A stretch of 64,000 nucleotides of DNA from Lucinisca nassula (GCA_963580285.1 OY757016.1:39509124-39573123), one strand, 5' to 3'; shown: positions 33,235 to 45,083, counted from the first letter of the stretch. Notes: generated by a model not told the origin, from the letters alone. Numbers and translations: made by a program.

Positions 33235-33680
33235 TTGCATTGTAACGTGTTGACCTGATAAAGCTATGCTATCTCAGGACAAGTGAGTTTTATCATGTCA
33301 ACGTGACATTGCAGTTTTATGAATGAAGCAGGCTTCTAGAAAAATTGGCAAAAATGTTATTATTACTGGACAAAATGGAAAAATACTTGAAAAATATATG
33401 ATAGGAAAAAATATGGTCAGCTGATGCAAAATATATCGACCTGCGGAATGTTGGGATGCACTGAGGACCATCGATAACTGATCAAAAATACCTAATTTAA
33501 GAGTGTACAAGGGGGTAAACTGATAAATAGAATACCAGATTTGTGTCATTTGATATCAAGTTTATCAGGCTCGGCTTCGAGAACGCATGTAGAAGTGTAC
33601 AAGTGTTCTTGAAGCCTTGCCTGATAAACTTGATATCAAAAGACACGAACCTGGTATTCTCTATATATAGTGTTGACGGA
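33235..33680. mobile_element. Palindromic MITE family P copy
   Basis: tgatatcaagtttatcaggc (33551) and its complement (33610-33640) form a hairpin, with flanking gaataccag and ctggtattct arms. The left part has acgtgttgacctgataaagc. An inverted second copy lies at 52095-52560. Confidence 0.82.
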
Positions 33681-34002
33681 TACATTAAACATCAAATCAA
33701 TTCTAACAAATATCCACAGCATTTGTTTAATAATCAAAATATTCTTGAATATTCCCATTAATCGCCACATCTTGAGCGAACGATGCTTGTCACTGAAATG
33801 GTGGATATAAAGAATTCTGTCGCTATATCGAATGTCGGTATAAAGAGGGCTGACTGTACAAAGTGACATCTCATTTTAATGCTACTTCGCAACAACATGG
33901 CTCTGGACGCAACGCTATCATTACAGGCCTCCAAAATATTCATTCAGGCCTCATTCTGACCACGCTTTTCCGTGCCTGAAAGGCCCGATTTTGCAGCTTC
34001 AA

Positions 34003-34160
34003 CCCTTATCCTGCTGAACAAGACACAACTACAATACCTTTGCAAACAGTGTAGATCCTGATCAGCCATCTGTTTGTAATGGAGCAAACAGTGTAGATCC
34101 TGATCAGACGGCTTCTGAAGAAGCCATCTGATCAGGATTTACACTGTTTGTAATGGATTT
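34003..34160. mobile_element. MITE family A, rearranged copy with duplicated core
   Basis: acccttatcctgctgaacaa is followed by two starts of the core (tgtagatcctgatcag at about 34050 and 34090) and one complete palindrome. Confidence 0.7.
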
Positions 34161-34446
34161 TGTGAAAATATAAAGTAATTTGGTTGACTTATAGTCAGAA
34201 ATAAGGATTAAATAGTTTTTTAAACAGACTATATACACAAAAATCAGAATCTAAAAGCCTGAAATCAAGAAAAAAAATCAATTAGCTCTAAAAGCCTGCA
34301 AATGCCTGAAAAATATGAGGCCTGTCATTTTATTATAAACAGTAAAATTCCTATATTAGCCCTTGTCCTGCTCTACCAGGGTTTATTATTTTTAATATTT
34401 TGTTAGATTTAAGCATCTGGGTCAAAAAACTTGTGCTTTATTATTT

Positions 34447-34638
34447 TGACTTTATCCTGCTGAATAAATTAAGCGAGCTACACCCATTGCTGACTATTGT
34501 CCAATTAAATTACTTAATTCGATGTATCCATTCAATTCACAAACTGCATGGCAGTCAGTGTAGATCATGTTCAGATGGTGATCTGGATTTATACTGTTTG
34601 CAAAGGTAGGGTTGTTGTGTTCAGCAGGATAATGGGTA
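34447..34638. mobile_element. MITE family A copy
   Basis: tttatcctgctgaataaatt at the left and cagcaggataatgggta at the right; the core palindrome is shortened (gatggtgatctgg). Confidence 0.75.
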
Positions 34639-34959
34639 AGTACTTAACATAGCTTATTAAGCTTATGGGCACTGTCTTTCAAATATTAAGGACTAGGTCA
34701 GATGGTGGGTAGGATTGGTGACATTCACAACCAAGTCCCATTTAATTTCCACTAGATAGTTATCTTTCTCTCTTTTTTTCCTTTTTTCTGTTGGGGTGGA
34801 GGAGGCAGATTACAGCCCTTTCAAGATTATCTCATATCTAGCTAACTGTTGATCAGAGGTGGGCAAAAAATGGAGTACCTAGCAAAAACAAATGACCTTC
34901 TGTTGGGTCACATACATAGCAACAGATATGGTTGGTATGTTGTGAATACTGAAGGATAG

Positions 34960-35055
34960 TTTTTGTCAATTCTCCATAAAAACCTATATTGTGGATATTC
35001 ATTAGAACCGCCTCAACAAGGCGGTTCTAATGAATACCCACAACTTAGGTTGCCC
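34960..35055. mobile_element. MITE family B palindrome
   Basis: attgtggatattcattagaa, CCGCCTCAACAAGGCGG and the complementary arm. Terminal sequences are missing. Confidence 0.75.
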
Positions 35056-35064
35056 CCAACCTTT

Positions 35065-35835
35065 GCTTGTCCCTAGATGGCAAAATATTCAACAAATATT
35101 GTTAAAGACTCAAAAACATACAACAAGAATTCTGCTGAAGGCTATGTCGCGCCTGTGGGGGCGCAAAGCCACCAAACCATGAAATCTAGGTCAAGGTCAA
35201 ACATGGATGCCTGCATAAAAATTTCACTCCTAGTTGCAAGCATGTACCAAGTATCATCAATGAAACTCTTAAAAACAGACTCTTACATCACGGTGAAAGT
35301 TAGGGTTGTCACACTATTTTACAAAGTCAGTGAACCATAAAATGTAGGTCAAGGTCAGAAATGGATACTTGCATTGAAGTTTCAATTCCTAAATGCAAGC
35401 TGGTACCAAACACAATTATTGAAGCTCTAATAGATCTTGAGAAATGGACTTTACATTAGGGTGAAAGTCAGGGTGGTCGCAATAATTCACAAAGTCGGTG
35501 AACCATGAAATATGGGTCAAAGTCAAATATGGATGCTTGCGTTGCAGTTGCAATTCCTAGATGCAAGTTTGTACCAATTATAATTTAAAAAGCTTTAATA
35601 GTTTTCGAGAAATGGACTCTTACATTAGAGTGAAAGTCAGGGTGGTCGCAATAATTCACGAAGTCAGTGAACCATGAAATATAGGTCAAGGTCAGATATG
35701 GATGCTTGCGTTGAAGTTGCAATGCCTGGATGCAAGTTTGTACCAAGAATGATTAATGAAGCTCTAATAGTTCTCAAGATATGGACTTGCTGACAAGATT
35801 TAATTTAAAAAAAACAAGGCATCGCATGCGATACA
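35065..35835. repeat. Tandem array of about 175-base units with TCAAGGTCA sites
   Basis: Units carry ccatgaaatataggtcaagg, tatggatgcttgcgttgaag and gtgaaagtcagggtggtcgc. It begins at ggctatgtcgcgcctgtggg, a GC-rich palindrome-like head. Confidence 0.88.
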
Positions 35836-35837
35836 AA

Positions 35838-38260
35838 TCCCCTCGCACAAGACAATTAGTGTGTGGAAAACACTGAAATGGCAAAAGTCCAACTTGCTTG
35901 AGATATTATCATATGCAACATTTGTGTTAAGTTTGTTTAAAGATCCATCCATAAATGTAGGTTCTAGAGTGATGACAATATTTCTCTTAAAATAGTCATA
36001 GGGACCTTGACTTGAGGCCATGGCGGTGAAGTAGAGCTTGCTCAAGATATTATCATAAGCATCTTTTGTGTGAAGTTAGATTAAAATCATAAATGTAGGC
36101 GGTAAAGCAATGACAAAGTTTTTCTAAAAATAGCCACAGTGACCTTGACCTTGAGGTCATGACCTTGAAAGTCAAAGCAACTCGAGATATTACCATAAGA
36201 AACATTTGTGTGAATTTCTATTAACATCCATCAATAAATGTAGGCACTAGAGCGACGACAAAGTTTTTCTAAAGATAGCCACAGTGACCTTGACCTTGAA
36301 AGTCAAAATAGCTCGAGATATTGTCATAAAGAACATTTGTGTGAAGTTATACTGAAATCAGTGACGAAATGTAAGTGCTAGAGCAGTGACAAAGTTTTTC
36401 CAAAAATAGCCACAGTGATCTTGACCTTGAAAGTCAAACTCACTCGAGGTATTGTCATAAGGAACATTTGTGTGAAGTTAAATTGAAATCAGTGAAGAAA
36501 TGTAGTCGCTAGGGCGATGACAAAGTTTTTCTAAAAATAGCCACAGTGACCTTGACCTTGAAAGTCGAAATCGCTCAAGATATTGTCATAAGGAACATTT
36601 GTGTGAAGTTATATTGAAATTGGTGAAGAAATGTAAGCGCTAGAGCCATGACAAAGTTTTTCTAAAAATAGCCACAGTGACCTTGACCTTGAAAGTGGAA
36701 CTTGCTACAGATATTGTCATAAGGAACATTTGTGTAAAAAGATTTTGAAATTGGTGAAAAATGTAAGCGCTAGAGCAATGACAAAGTTTTTCTAAAAATA
36801 GCCACAGTTACCTTGACCTTGAAAGTCGAACTCTTTCGAGGTATTGTCATAAGGATCATTTGTGTGAAGTTATATTAAAATCAGTGAAGAACTGTAGGCG
36901 CTGGAGTGATGACAATGTTTTTCTAAAAATAGCCACAGTGACCTTGACCTTGAAAGTGGAACCCGCTAGAGATATTGTCATAAGGAACATTTGTGTGAAG
37001 TAATATTGAAATCGGTGAAGAAATGTAGGCGCTAGAGCGATGACAAAATTTTTCTAAAAATAGCCAGTGACCTTGACCTTGAGGTCATGACCCTGAAAGT
37101 CGAACTCGCTGAGCTATTGTCATAAGGAACATTTGTGTGAAGTAATATTGAAATCAGTGAAGAAATGTAGGCGCTAGAGCAATGACAAAGTTTTTCTTAA
37201 AATAGCCACAGTGACCTTGACCTTGAGGTCATGACCTTGAAAGTCGAACTCGTGGAGATATTGTCACAAGACATACTTGTGTGAAGTTATATTGAAATCA
37301 GTGAAGAAATGTAGGCGCTAGAGCGATGACAAAGTTTTTCTAAAAATAGCCACCGTGACCTTGACCTTGAGGTCATGACCTTAGAAGTTGAACTCGCTCG
37401 AGATATTGTCATGAGAAACATTTGTGTTAAGTTATATTGAAATCAGTGAAGAAATGTAGACGCTAGAGTGATGGCAAAATTTGTCTAAAAATTGCCACAG
37501 TGACCTTGACCTTGAGGCCATCACCTTGAAAGTCAAACTCGCTCGAGATTTTTTTATAAGGAACATTTGTGTGAAGTTATATTGAAATTGGTGAAGAAAT
37601 GTAGGCGCTAGAGCGATGACAAAGTTTTTTCTAAAAAATAGCCACAGTGACCTTGACCTTGAGGTCATGACCTTGAAAGTCGAACTCGCTCGAGATTTTT
37701 TTATAAGGAACATTTGTGTGAAGTAATATTGAAATTGTTGAAGAAATGTAGGCGCTAGAGCGATGACAAAATTTTTCTAAAAATTGCCACAGTGACCTTG
37801 ACCTTGAGGCCATCACCTTTAAAGTCAAACTCGCTCAAGATATTTTTATAAGGAACATTTGTGTAAAGTTATATTGAAATTGTTGATGAAATGTAGGCGC
37901 TAGAGCGATAACAAAGTTTTTATAAAAATAGCCACAGTGACCTTGACCTTGAGGTCATGACCTTGAAAGTCGAACTCGCTCGAGATTTTTTTATAAGGAA
38001 CATTTGTGTGAAGTTATATTGAAATTGGTGAAGAAATGTAGGCGCTAGAGCGATGACAAAGTTTTTCTAAAAATAGCCACAGTGACCTTCACCTTGAGGT
38101 CATGACCTTGAAAGTCGAACTGACTCGAGATTTTTTTATAGGGAACATTTGTGTGAAGTTATATTAAAATCGGTGAAGAAATGTAGGCGCTAGAGCGATG
38201 ACAAAAGTATGTATGGGACAAATGCTATATCCCCCCTCACAACTATGTTGTGCGAGGGGA
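35838..38260. mobile_element. Element of about 16 tandem 131-145-base units with TCCCCTCGCACAA inverted ends
   Basis: tcccctcgcacaa at 35838-35850 faces ttgtgcgagggga at 38248-38260. Between them, about 16 units carry cagtgaccttgaccttgagg, tcatgaccttgaaagtcgaa and taaggaacatttgtgtgaag. Many include the palindrome AGGTCATGACCT. The array at 25250-26270 is the same family and has the same right end at about 26253. Confidence 0.88.
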
Positions 38261-39155
38261 TAATTAAAAAAAAATTCAAAGGGCAATAACTCTTGAAAGG
38301 AGCATAATCCGGATGAGAAAAAAAATAAGCGTCAGCTTATTTTCCATTAGGAATGCATATATGAAATTTCAAAACCATAGCATACACAGTTCTAAAGTTA
38401 TGCTATGCATCACTTTTAGCATTCATTACAATGGGCACAAATTACCAAAATGACAAAGGGCCATAACTCACAAAGTATTTTTCAGAATTTTGTCAAAAGT
38501 TAATCAGTTCATATACTCATCACCACCAATATACTCAACAACTTTCAAGGCTCTAGCTCCAATAGTGTTTGAGATATTTTGCTGACAAGATTTTATTTAA
38601 AAAATTTCAAAGGGCAATAACTCTTGAAAGGGGCATAATCCGGACGGGAAAAAAAAATACGCGTCAGCTAATTTTCCATGAGGAATCCATACATGAAATT
38701 TCAAAACCCTTGCATACACGGTTCTAAAGTTATGCTATGCATCACTTGTAGCATACATTACAATGGGCACAAATTACCAAAATGACAAAGGGCCATAACT
38801 CACAAAGTTTTTTTCAGAATTTTGTCAAAAGTTAATCAGTTCATCTTCTCATCACTACCAATATATTCACCAGATTTCAAGGCTCTAGCTCCAATAGTTT
38901 TTGAGATATCTTGCTGACAAGATTTTATTAGAAAAATTTCAAAGGGCAATAACTCTTGAAGGGGGCATAATCTGGACGAGAAAAAAAATACGCGTCAGCT
39001 AATTTTCCATGAGGAATCCATATATGAAATTTCAAAACCCTAGCATACACGGTTCTATAGTTATGCTATGCATCAAAAGCGTAACGGACCGACCAACGGA
39101 CGAACGAACCAGAAGCAATATGCCCCTCCAACTTTTTCAAAGTTGGGGGCATAAC
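38261..39155. repeat. Tandem array, about 310-base units, three copies
   Basis: Units begin tttcaaagggcaataactct and include ttctaaagttatgctatgca. The end has an ACGGACC simple repeat and a terminal hairpin tgcccctccaactttttcaa...gttgggggca. It ends about 85 bases before the e5 donor. Confidence 0.88.
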
Positions 39156-39240
39156 TATCCTTCAATTTTCAAAAAAATACGCACCTTATCTGTTGCTATG
39201 GACTCACACATAATAAAATCTTTCTTTACCAGTTACTTAC

Positions 39241-39402
39241 ACACATTTTCCCTTCACACAGTAACCATGGCCTGAACACAACCAGGGGCAGCCATCACCT
39301 AAATATACATTGTCCAGGGCCCAGACATTAGCACTAGGGCTGTCCTGTTGCCATATGGGGGCGGGGCTATCTTGTTGCCATCGGAATCTTGTAGCAGGAC
39401 CC
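39241..39402 (-). CDS. RELN: Reelin exon e5: end of sub-repeat A and first half of an EGF module
   Basis: This 162-base exon (acceptor catttcag, donor GTAAGT) encodes [15 protein letters not shown], then [12 protein letters not shown] and [16 protein letters not shown]. It supplies the first four cysteines of an EGF module, and the module is completed in e6. The segment [19 protein letters not shown] contains an internal near-duplication of QQDSP, which is not usual for the family and looks like a small lineage-specific expansion of the loop between FRWxQ and WALDN. Confidence 0.94.
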
Positions 39403-39814
39403 CTGAAATGATTTAAAGAAATACACATAATATGTTCTATAAAAGTATTATCCTTTGGAAGTAGTTTAGGTCGTAGTACCAAAGCGTTAATCCAAAATCG
39501 TTAATCCATAGACAAAATGGCAAATATCCATGTTCAGATCAACAGACATAGACTCCAGAAGAGTGTAATCAGTGGAAGCAAGGAATACACCACAGAACCC
39601 GAAAATATGAAGTATAGATGTTTTCTGGGCCAGTCTGGCTGTTTCGGCCACTTAGGCCTCATCAGTGACCCTCAAATATTTTCAAAATTCCACCATGAAA
39701 TCAATGATCCCAAAGGACAAGAAAATAGTAACTACACTATGATGTTGGGCAGGGAGACTTTTTGTGGCCGCCACACATTCGCAGACACCATCTGTAATGA
39801 CGTCAAATATGTTC

Positions 39815-39905
39815 TATAAAAGGGTTATAAAAACCTATAAACCTCTTTATAACACTGTTCAGTTTTGGCTATTACACAGTATAAAGATGGACCCTAAAAT
39901 GTATA
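39815..39905. repeat. Family T fragment (aaaacctataaacctctttataaca)
   Basis: ataaacctctttataacact and gatggaccctaaaatgtata match the element at 54560-54775. Confidence 0.6.
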
Positions 39906-39929
39906 GCATGCGGTGTTTTTCTCATCATG

Positions 39930-39960
39930 AAATTTCTCACACACACACACACACACCCCT
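39930..39960. repeat. (CA)n microsatellite
   Basis: About ten CA dinucleotides followed by ccctccacacac. Confidence 0.9.
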
Positions 39961-40024
39961 CCACACACATTATGAAAATACGTCTGTACAAATACATTGT
40001 AAAGTTTACCGTCGAAAACAGAAA

Positions 40025-40260
40025 ATTTTAAGATGAAAAATTGTGATATTTTTCTTATTTCTGCTCAAAATATAGATTGTGGGTACTCAATAGAACTGCC
40101 TCATCGTGGTGGTTCTCATAAATACCCACAATCTATATTTTAGAGCAGAAATAAGAAAAATATGGTTCACCCTGTAAACCATAGTTTTACCATATAAAAT
40201 TGGGGTTCAAGGGGGTCAAAATTATATAGGCGTGTTTTCGTGATGCATACCAGACTAATT
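40025..40260. mobile_element. MITE family B copy
   Basis: The core at 40072-40145 has imperfect arms (gggtactcaatagaactgcc); the right end reads gttttcgtgatg. Confidence 0.8.
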
Positions 40261-41840
40261 CTATATCAAAGTTGGGTAAGTGGGGTATCGCATTTCCACA
40301 TGATTCTTATGACTGTGGCTATAAAATAAAGTACAGAGACCAATAATAAAATGCTACATTATGCAATTGCTAAGCATTGCTGATAAGACAGTTAATTAGA
40401 CATAATTAGAAGGCTATACTAAAATTTCCTAATTTAAAAAGTCATCTAACTAGTAAAAAACGTGGTGAAAATAAAAATCTGCATCACATTTTAATCAAAT
40501 TACAAGTTTCAAACATTTTTTAAGATCAAACATTTCCAAAAGAACTGACAGATTTAATGAATAAAAGTAGTTCCCAAGATAAAGCTAGTAATGCCATCTG
40601 TTGTGAGCAGAGTCATTAGTGGAGATAGATGATGCCAGTAGCCTTAAAACATCTGGTTAAATTAACAGAAGGATGAATTTTTGGTCATTTTTAACGACAG
40701 ATTCCATCTGTCTATTCTTGCTGTGCTGCGCGTTTTAAGTAATTCAGGCTTCAGTTCTTCCGGCTTTGATAGCCATAGAAATATGAGTCCGCACAAAATA
40801 TAGTCCGGCTTTTATTCAGTTTTAGGCGCAGTTGTTTTGAAAATTTTCGCGTTCATATTTGTATACATGTACTATCTGAAGCTGAAAAATTCCACAAAAG
40901 AACAGACGACACATGCCTTTTGAAAAACGAACAATGAATCTGCTAGTTATCTTAAAAGCGCCATGCAAAACTTGAAGCAGACGAACTTACATTATTATCT
41001 TATTTTTCATATGAATCAGCTGCGTGCAGATGAAATTCGTGAATCGTAAGCAATGTGAAGTTTGTGGCGCAATTTAAGACAAAAAAAAAAAAGAAAGAAA
41101 GAAAAGACAAAAAAGATGAACTGTCCTCTGCTACGTTTCAAAATGGCCAGGTTAAGACTTTACCCCTTCCTCCCACGAGTTTCTCAAGTTCACTGAATTT
41201 GTGCACGTTCATTCTACACATGTAAATTGGGTGTCTAGTCAATAGTCGTCAACAGCATGTCAAACCATGATTGTAGAGCAGAATGCGATGTATCATTATG
41301 AGCCATCTAACCAGGTTCTACACTGTTTGCATCTGTAGGTATCTGTACTTGGCTATAAAGGGCTGAAAGGGTACAAACTCCTAACGCTTACATGACTTAA
41401 TTAAGTGGGAAGTACGTGACGCGAGAAACTTCACCGTACGGTGGTAGCAAGCCAGCAATAATATACTCCAAACAATTATCACTGTCCAATTTTGTTGTAG
41501 ATCTGAATAACTTAATATATATGTAAGCACAGTAATGTTGTGATAAATAAAAAAGCCACATGCCGCAAAACTTCAAACATCGCACATAAAGTGCTTTCCT
41601 TGATTGTAGCACACGACATAGGGTAGGCTCTTACTGGGCCCCGCATCATCCCAGTCGACAAGTGTAAGCTTTTACAAGAAAGTTGCGTCTATGCTTAGCA
41701 CACGTTTATTTGTGTTGTCATAAAACTGGCAACTAGTCATTAACCCTTTTTGTACAAAATGGAATCTTCCTTCTTATATATAGCAAGTGTCCATTCCAAA
41801 ATTTAGAGCTAGCAGGTTGTGGTTTCATCAAAATTGATTT
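40261..41840. other. Intron stretch without recognised features
   Basis: About 1.6 kb in the e4-e5 intron. An A/AG-rich run (41080-41110) and a fragment ending ctacactgtttgc (41318-41331) are visible; I found no convincing exon or repeat family in the rest. Confidence 0.4.
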
Positions 41841-41844
41841 ACCG

Positions 41845-42195
41845 GCCCCGATAGCTCAGTTGGTAGAGTGTCCGCTCCGGGGAACGGGAGGTCACGGGTT
41901 CGATCTCGGGCCGCAACATACCAAAGTCTTTAAGAATGGTACTAGCTGCTCCTCGCTTGGCATTCAGATTTACGGGGTAGAGCTAGGACTGGTCGACCCA
42001 GTGTCAGGATAATGTGACTGGGTGTGGTATCATGTAATATGTCTGGGACATGATACTTCTGTAAGGCAGCACTATAAAAGTGAGCATTGAGCTCCCTGTC
42101 ACAACCAGACACCGTTGTGATATGACTGAAAAATTGTTGAAAGCGACGTTAAACCCGAATTCACACACACACACACACACACACACCCACACAAA
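41845..42195 (+). mobile_element. tRNA-derived SINE with (CA)n tail
   Basis: The head ccccgatagctcagttggta is a clear Pol III A box and acgggttcgatctcgggcc a B box. The body ends tgttgaaagcgacgttaaac, a tail like that of Meta-SINE-type elements known from molluscs (family knowledge, from memory), then (CA)n. Head mismatches show it is a SINE, not a tRNA gene. Confidence 0.85.
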
Positions 42196-42209
42196 ATTGA
42201 TTTGGAAAA

Positions 42210-42345
42210 TGACTGAACTTTGAGCAAACAGTGGAGGCCCTGATCAGACCGCATTCTGCGGCGTCTGATCTGGACCTCCACAGTTCCACAGTTTGCCAAG
42301 GTATCCCTTTAGAGGTTTCTGGTACTGGGTTAGTGTGCGAGTAAA
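42210..42345. mobile_element. Palindromic core related to family A
   Basis: gcaaacagtggaggccctga, tcagaccgc...gcgtctgatc and ctggacctccacag; the right flank gtttctggtactgggtta recalls the element beginning at 19640. Confidence 0.65.
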
Positions 42346-42579
42346 ATGATGATGAAAGTGTATAACAGCCGATTCACGTCAGTTTTGTGAACCAAACTAA
42401 AAATCAGCACTCCATCGCCTTTGTCCTTCTCACTTTAGAAAATAAATCTGATTTTTTCACAGAATCTGTCATTTCAGTGCCTTTTGGTGCTTTGATTCTC
42501 TTAGAGAAAAAAACACATCATGCACCATGATAACATTTGTCTGGTAATCTGTTAATTTTGTTTCAATATAACATCAGGT

Positions 42580-42792
42580 TTAACCCTTATCTTGCTGAAT
42601 ATTCATTTAAGCCACACCCATCTCTGTCTATCAACCAATCAAATTACATGATGTAATTTATTGCTACAAATTCATAAACTGAATGCCAAACAGTGTAGAT
42701 TCTGATCAGATGGCTTCTGAAGAAGCCATCTGATCTGGATCTACACTGTTTGCAAAGATAGGGGTTGTCGTGAACAGCAAGATAAGGGTTAA
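42580..42792. mobile_element. MITE family A, full copy with TTAA at both ends
   Basis: TTAACCCTTATCTTGCTG at the left and gcaagataagggttaa at the right; ATTTAAGCCACACCC and CCAATCA in the left half; a core palindrome at about 42690-42760 with arms gtagattctgatcagatggc. About 213 bases. This is one of the two best reference copies. Confidence 0.9.
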
Positions 42793-42860
42793 CATTACAC
42801 ATCTATGCAATAAACGCCCCTCAACATCCCACTTTTAACAGAGAAAAGAAAAAGTTTGGT

Positions 42861-43411
42861 TTAAAGGTGCATTATTGAGCTACCAGGTCTCAAAATTTTT
42901 TTTTTCTGGTTTTTATCTTCAATGCATACTCCTTTGTAATGTGTACACTTTTGGAGCCAAATACAGCTTCAGAACTTTGTGAAAATGGTCATTTTCATTC
43001 ATGTTTACCCTTCGCTCTGAACATGTGTTCAGAATTTCTGTTCTAAAAATAAATCTGTCACTTTACACATACATGGCGACAGTATCGTCTCTGAGTGTCG
43101 TTACTTATGGCATGGTATTCAGCGACATATTTTTTTCCGATTCAGGCATGGCCTAAGCAAACAAGGCCAAAAATGAACGTCGCATAACGTCATATATGGG
43201 GATTCTATTTTTGTCACGAACTAAAAATAGATCTAACTAGTGTTCGAAACCTAGTTAGGGAATCCCTCTCAAACTCGTTTACCTGTCATCATAATTGTTC
43301 GTATTTTTGCATAAAATGCATTTATTTGTATTGTTTTAAAGAAAAATACAGGCTATATGTATTTTATTTTTGGAAGCATTTTTTCCAGATAGCTCAATAA
43401 TGCACCTTTAA
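42861..43411. mobile_element. 551-base TTAA MITE with 18-base inverted ends
   Basis: TTAA followed by AGGTGCATTATTGAGCTA, and the exact complement ending at 43407, then TTAA. No coding frame in between. TTAA target and exact inverted ends indicate recent cut-and-paste insertion. TIR sequence differs from families A and D. Confidence 0.9.
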
Positions 43412-43567
43412 AGAGTATTCATTATTTTCCTTATTTTTTGGTTGATTGTAACAGAAAACCTTGACAACAACTGGCCAGCCATCACGAGGACAGAAAACCC
43501 ACATCTTTCATCTTTCTTTGTAGAAGCCCACAAAAAATCCTTACAATATTCCACAGAATGATGTGCT

Positions 43568-43878
43568 TTGTTTGATTTGTTTGATTTGAGGTTTAACGTC
43601 CCCGTCAACACTGTAAAGGTCATTTTGGAGACGTTGCTTCCAATTTTGTGGGACTTTTACCCGACATTGAGATGAAATGACATCTCAAGCCCTGTTGCCC
43701 AATGAAACCATTAGGTTTATTAGCATGGACGGTCCGCCTCGCACCGCGGTTCCTGGACAGGCTTAGATCCTCTAAGCGGTTTACCAGTACTAGTGTGCGG
43801 GCCGGATTCAGCTCAGCACTGCGTGGAAGCATCATGCAGCCCATATATTTCTTCAAGCCCCTATGGGCGGGGGCCAAG
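43568..43878 (-). mobile_element. SINE family F copy, minus orientation
   Basis: Tail ttgatttgaggtttaacgtc at the left; head aagcccctatgggcgggggc at the right. Confidence 0.88.
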
Positions 43879-43985
43879 AATGATGTGCTATCCATCACAT
43901 AAACAAGTCCGTGAAATTAACACCCCCTAAACCTCACTTTATATAGAGAAAACTGGGGTTTATGGGTATACACTGTAAAGCTAAT
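43878..43985. mobile_element. MITE family B end fragment
   Basis: catcacataaacaagtccgt and cccctaaacctcactttata; the hairpin core is absent. Confidence 0.7.
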
Positions 43986-44088
43986 ATCAGTTGTAAGCCC
44001 AGGTGACAAAAGATACAAGATACCTTCAACTCAACCAGCCACCAATAGGTTATGTAGAAAAATGTTAATAAATGGATAAAAAACATGG

Positions 44089-44333
44089 TTTAAGGGGAAT
44101 GCAAACACCTTCAGGGGAGGCAACTCCTGCAAAAGTATTTTTGTCTCCCATGTCAATAGGGGTCAACTCTTAAAGAAAAGAATTTGCTCCTGAGGAGCAA
44201 ATTCTTTCCTTTAAGAGTAGACCCCTTTTTCAGAGTGACTGAGCCTATAGAAAAGCAAACAGGAAGTCCCGAAAGTTGTCTCCATTTTGAAAAAAATGGC
44301 GGAAAATGTGATAGGTGTTCCCAGTCCCCTTAA
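44089..44333. mobile_element. MITE family D, full copy with TTAA at both ends
   Basis: TTAAGGGGAATGCAAACACC at the left and aggtgttcccagtcccctta at the right; hairpin aaagaatttgctcctgagga near 44176-44213. Confidence 0.88.
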
Positions 44334-44502
44334 ACAAGTCTCTCAAAAATTTTTGTTATATAGAAAATGACTAAATGTTCATTTTTTCGTATAATCTATA
44401 CATTTTTGTTTGGATATAACAGGGCTATTAAACTAATATGGTTTCTGCTTAAGACCTAACAGAGTTTTATAGAGTGGTTGTTGATTACATGTACTTACAC
44501 AG

Positions 44503-44805
44503 CCCCAACCCCCATCGGGGCTTGAAGAAATAGAAAGGCTGGATGATGCTTCCACCCAGAGCTGAAACCGACCCCCACACAAGTACTGGTAAACCGCTTA
44601 GAGGATCTAAGCCTGCCCAGGCAATGCAGTTTGAGTCGGACCGTCCATGCTTAAAAACCTTATTTGTTTCATTGGGCGGCAGCGCTTGAGATGTCATTTC
44701 ATCTCAATGTCGGGTAAAAGTCCGACAAAATTGGAAGCAAGGTCTACAAAATGACCTTTACAGTGTTGACGTGGACGTTAAACATAAATCAAACAAACAA
44801 ACATG
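44503..44805 (+). mobile_element. SINE family F copy
   Basis: Head cccaacccccatcggggctt; tail gtgttgacgtggacgttaaa then caaacaaaca. It ends about 8 bases from the donor of reelin e4. Confidence 0.88.
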
Positions 44806-44812
44806 TACTTAC

Positions 44813-45083
44813 ACTGCTGACTGTGGCAGGTAGACTGAGATTCTAGTCCAATTTTTGTGCTGCTCTGACATGTAGTCACTACTTAGCTGGTACCCACTAC
44901 ACTCAAAGTTTGGTGGTGCACACTTCGAGACTACCGGCTGCCAGTGTTTCCCCATATTAGTTGAGAACTGGAGATTCACACCATACAGCGTGCCATACAG
45001 TGAATCACACCCCATGGCAATGTCAAACTGCAGGAAAGTGGCAGGAGTGACACGGAAGTCCCAGGTTGTTGCATATCTTTCTC
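44813..45083 (-). CDS. RELN: Reelin exon e4: sub-repeat A core
   Basis: This 271-base exon starts GERYATTWDFRVT (first codon shared with e3), followed by FLQFDIAMGCDSLYG, the Asp-box-like strand FSTNMGKHW, a cysteine-bearing insert and WTRISVYLPQSAV. The LQF(x)I-x-MGC motif is typical of reelin sub-repeat A. The acceptor is tttgtcacag before GAGAAAG; the other possible AG four bases further in breaks the frame. The chosen donor is GTAAGT at 44812. The acceptor junction is copied about twelve times in the adjoining intron (see the array at 45084-45620). Confidence 0.93.

Noticed and set aside
37432..37828. Frames with KVMASRSRSLW repeats
   Set aside because: Read through the tandem nuclear-receptor-type units; periodic artefact.
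41845..41925. tRNA gene
   Set aside because: A and B boxes are good, but the sequence continues into a SINE body and tail and the stem has mismatches.
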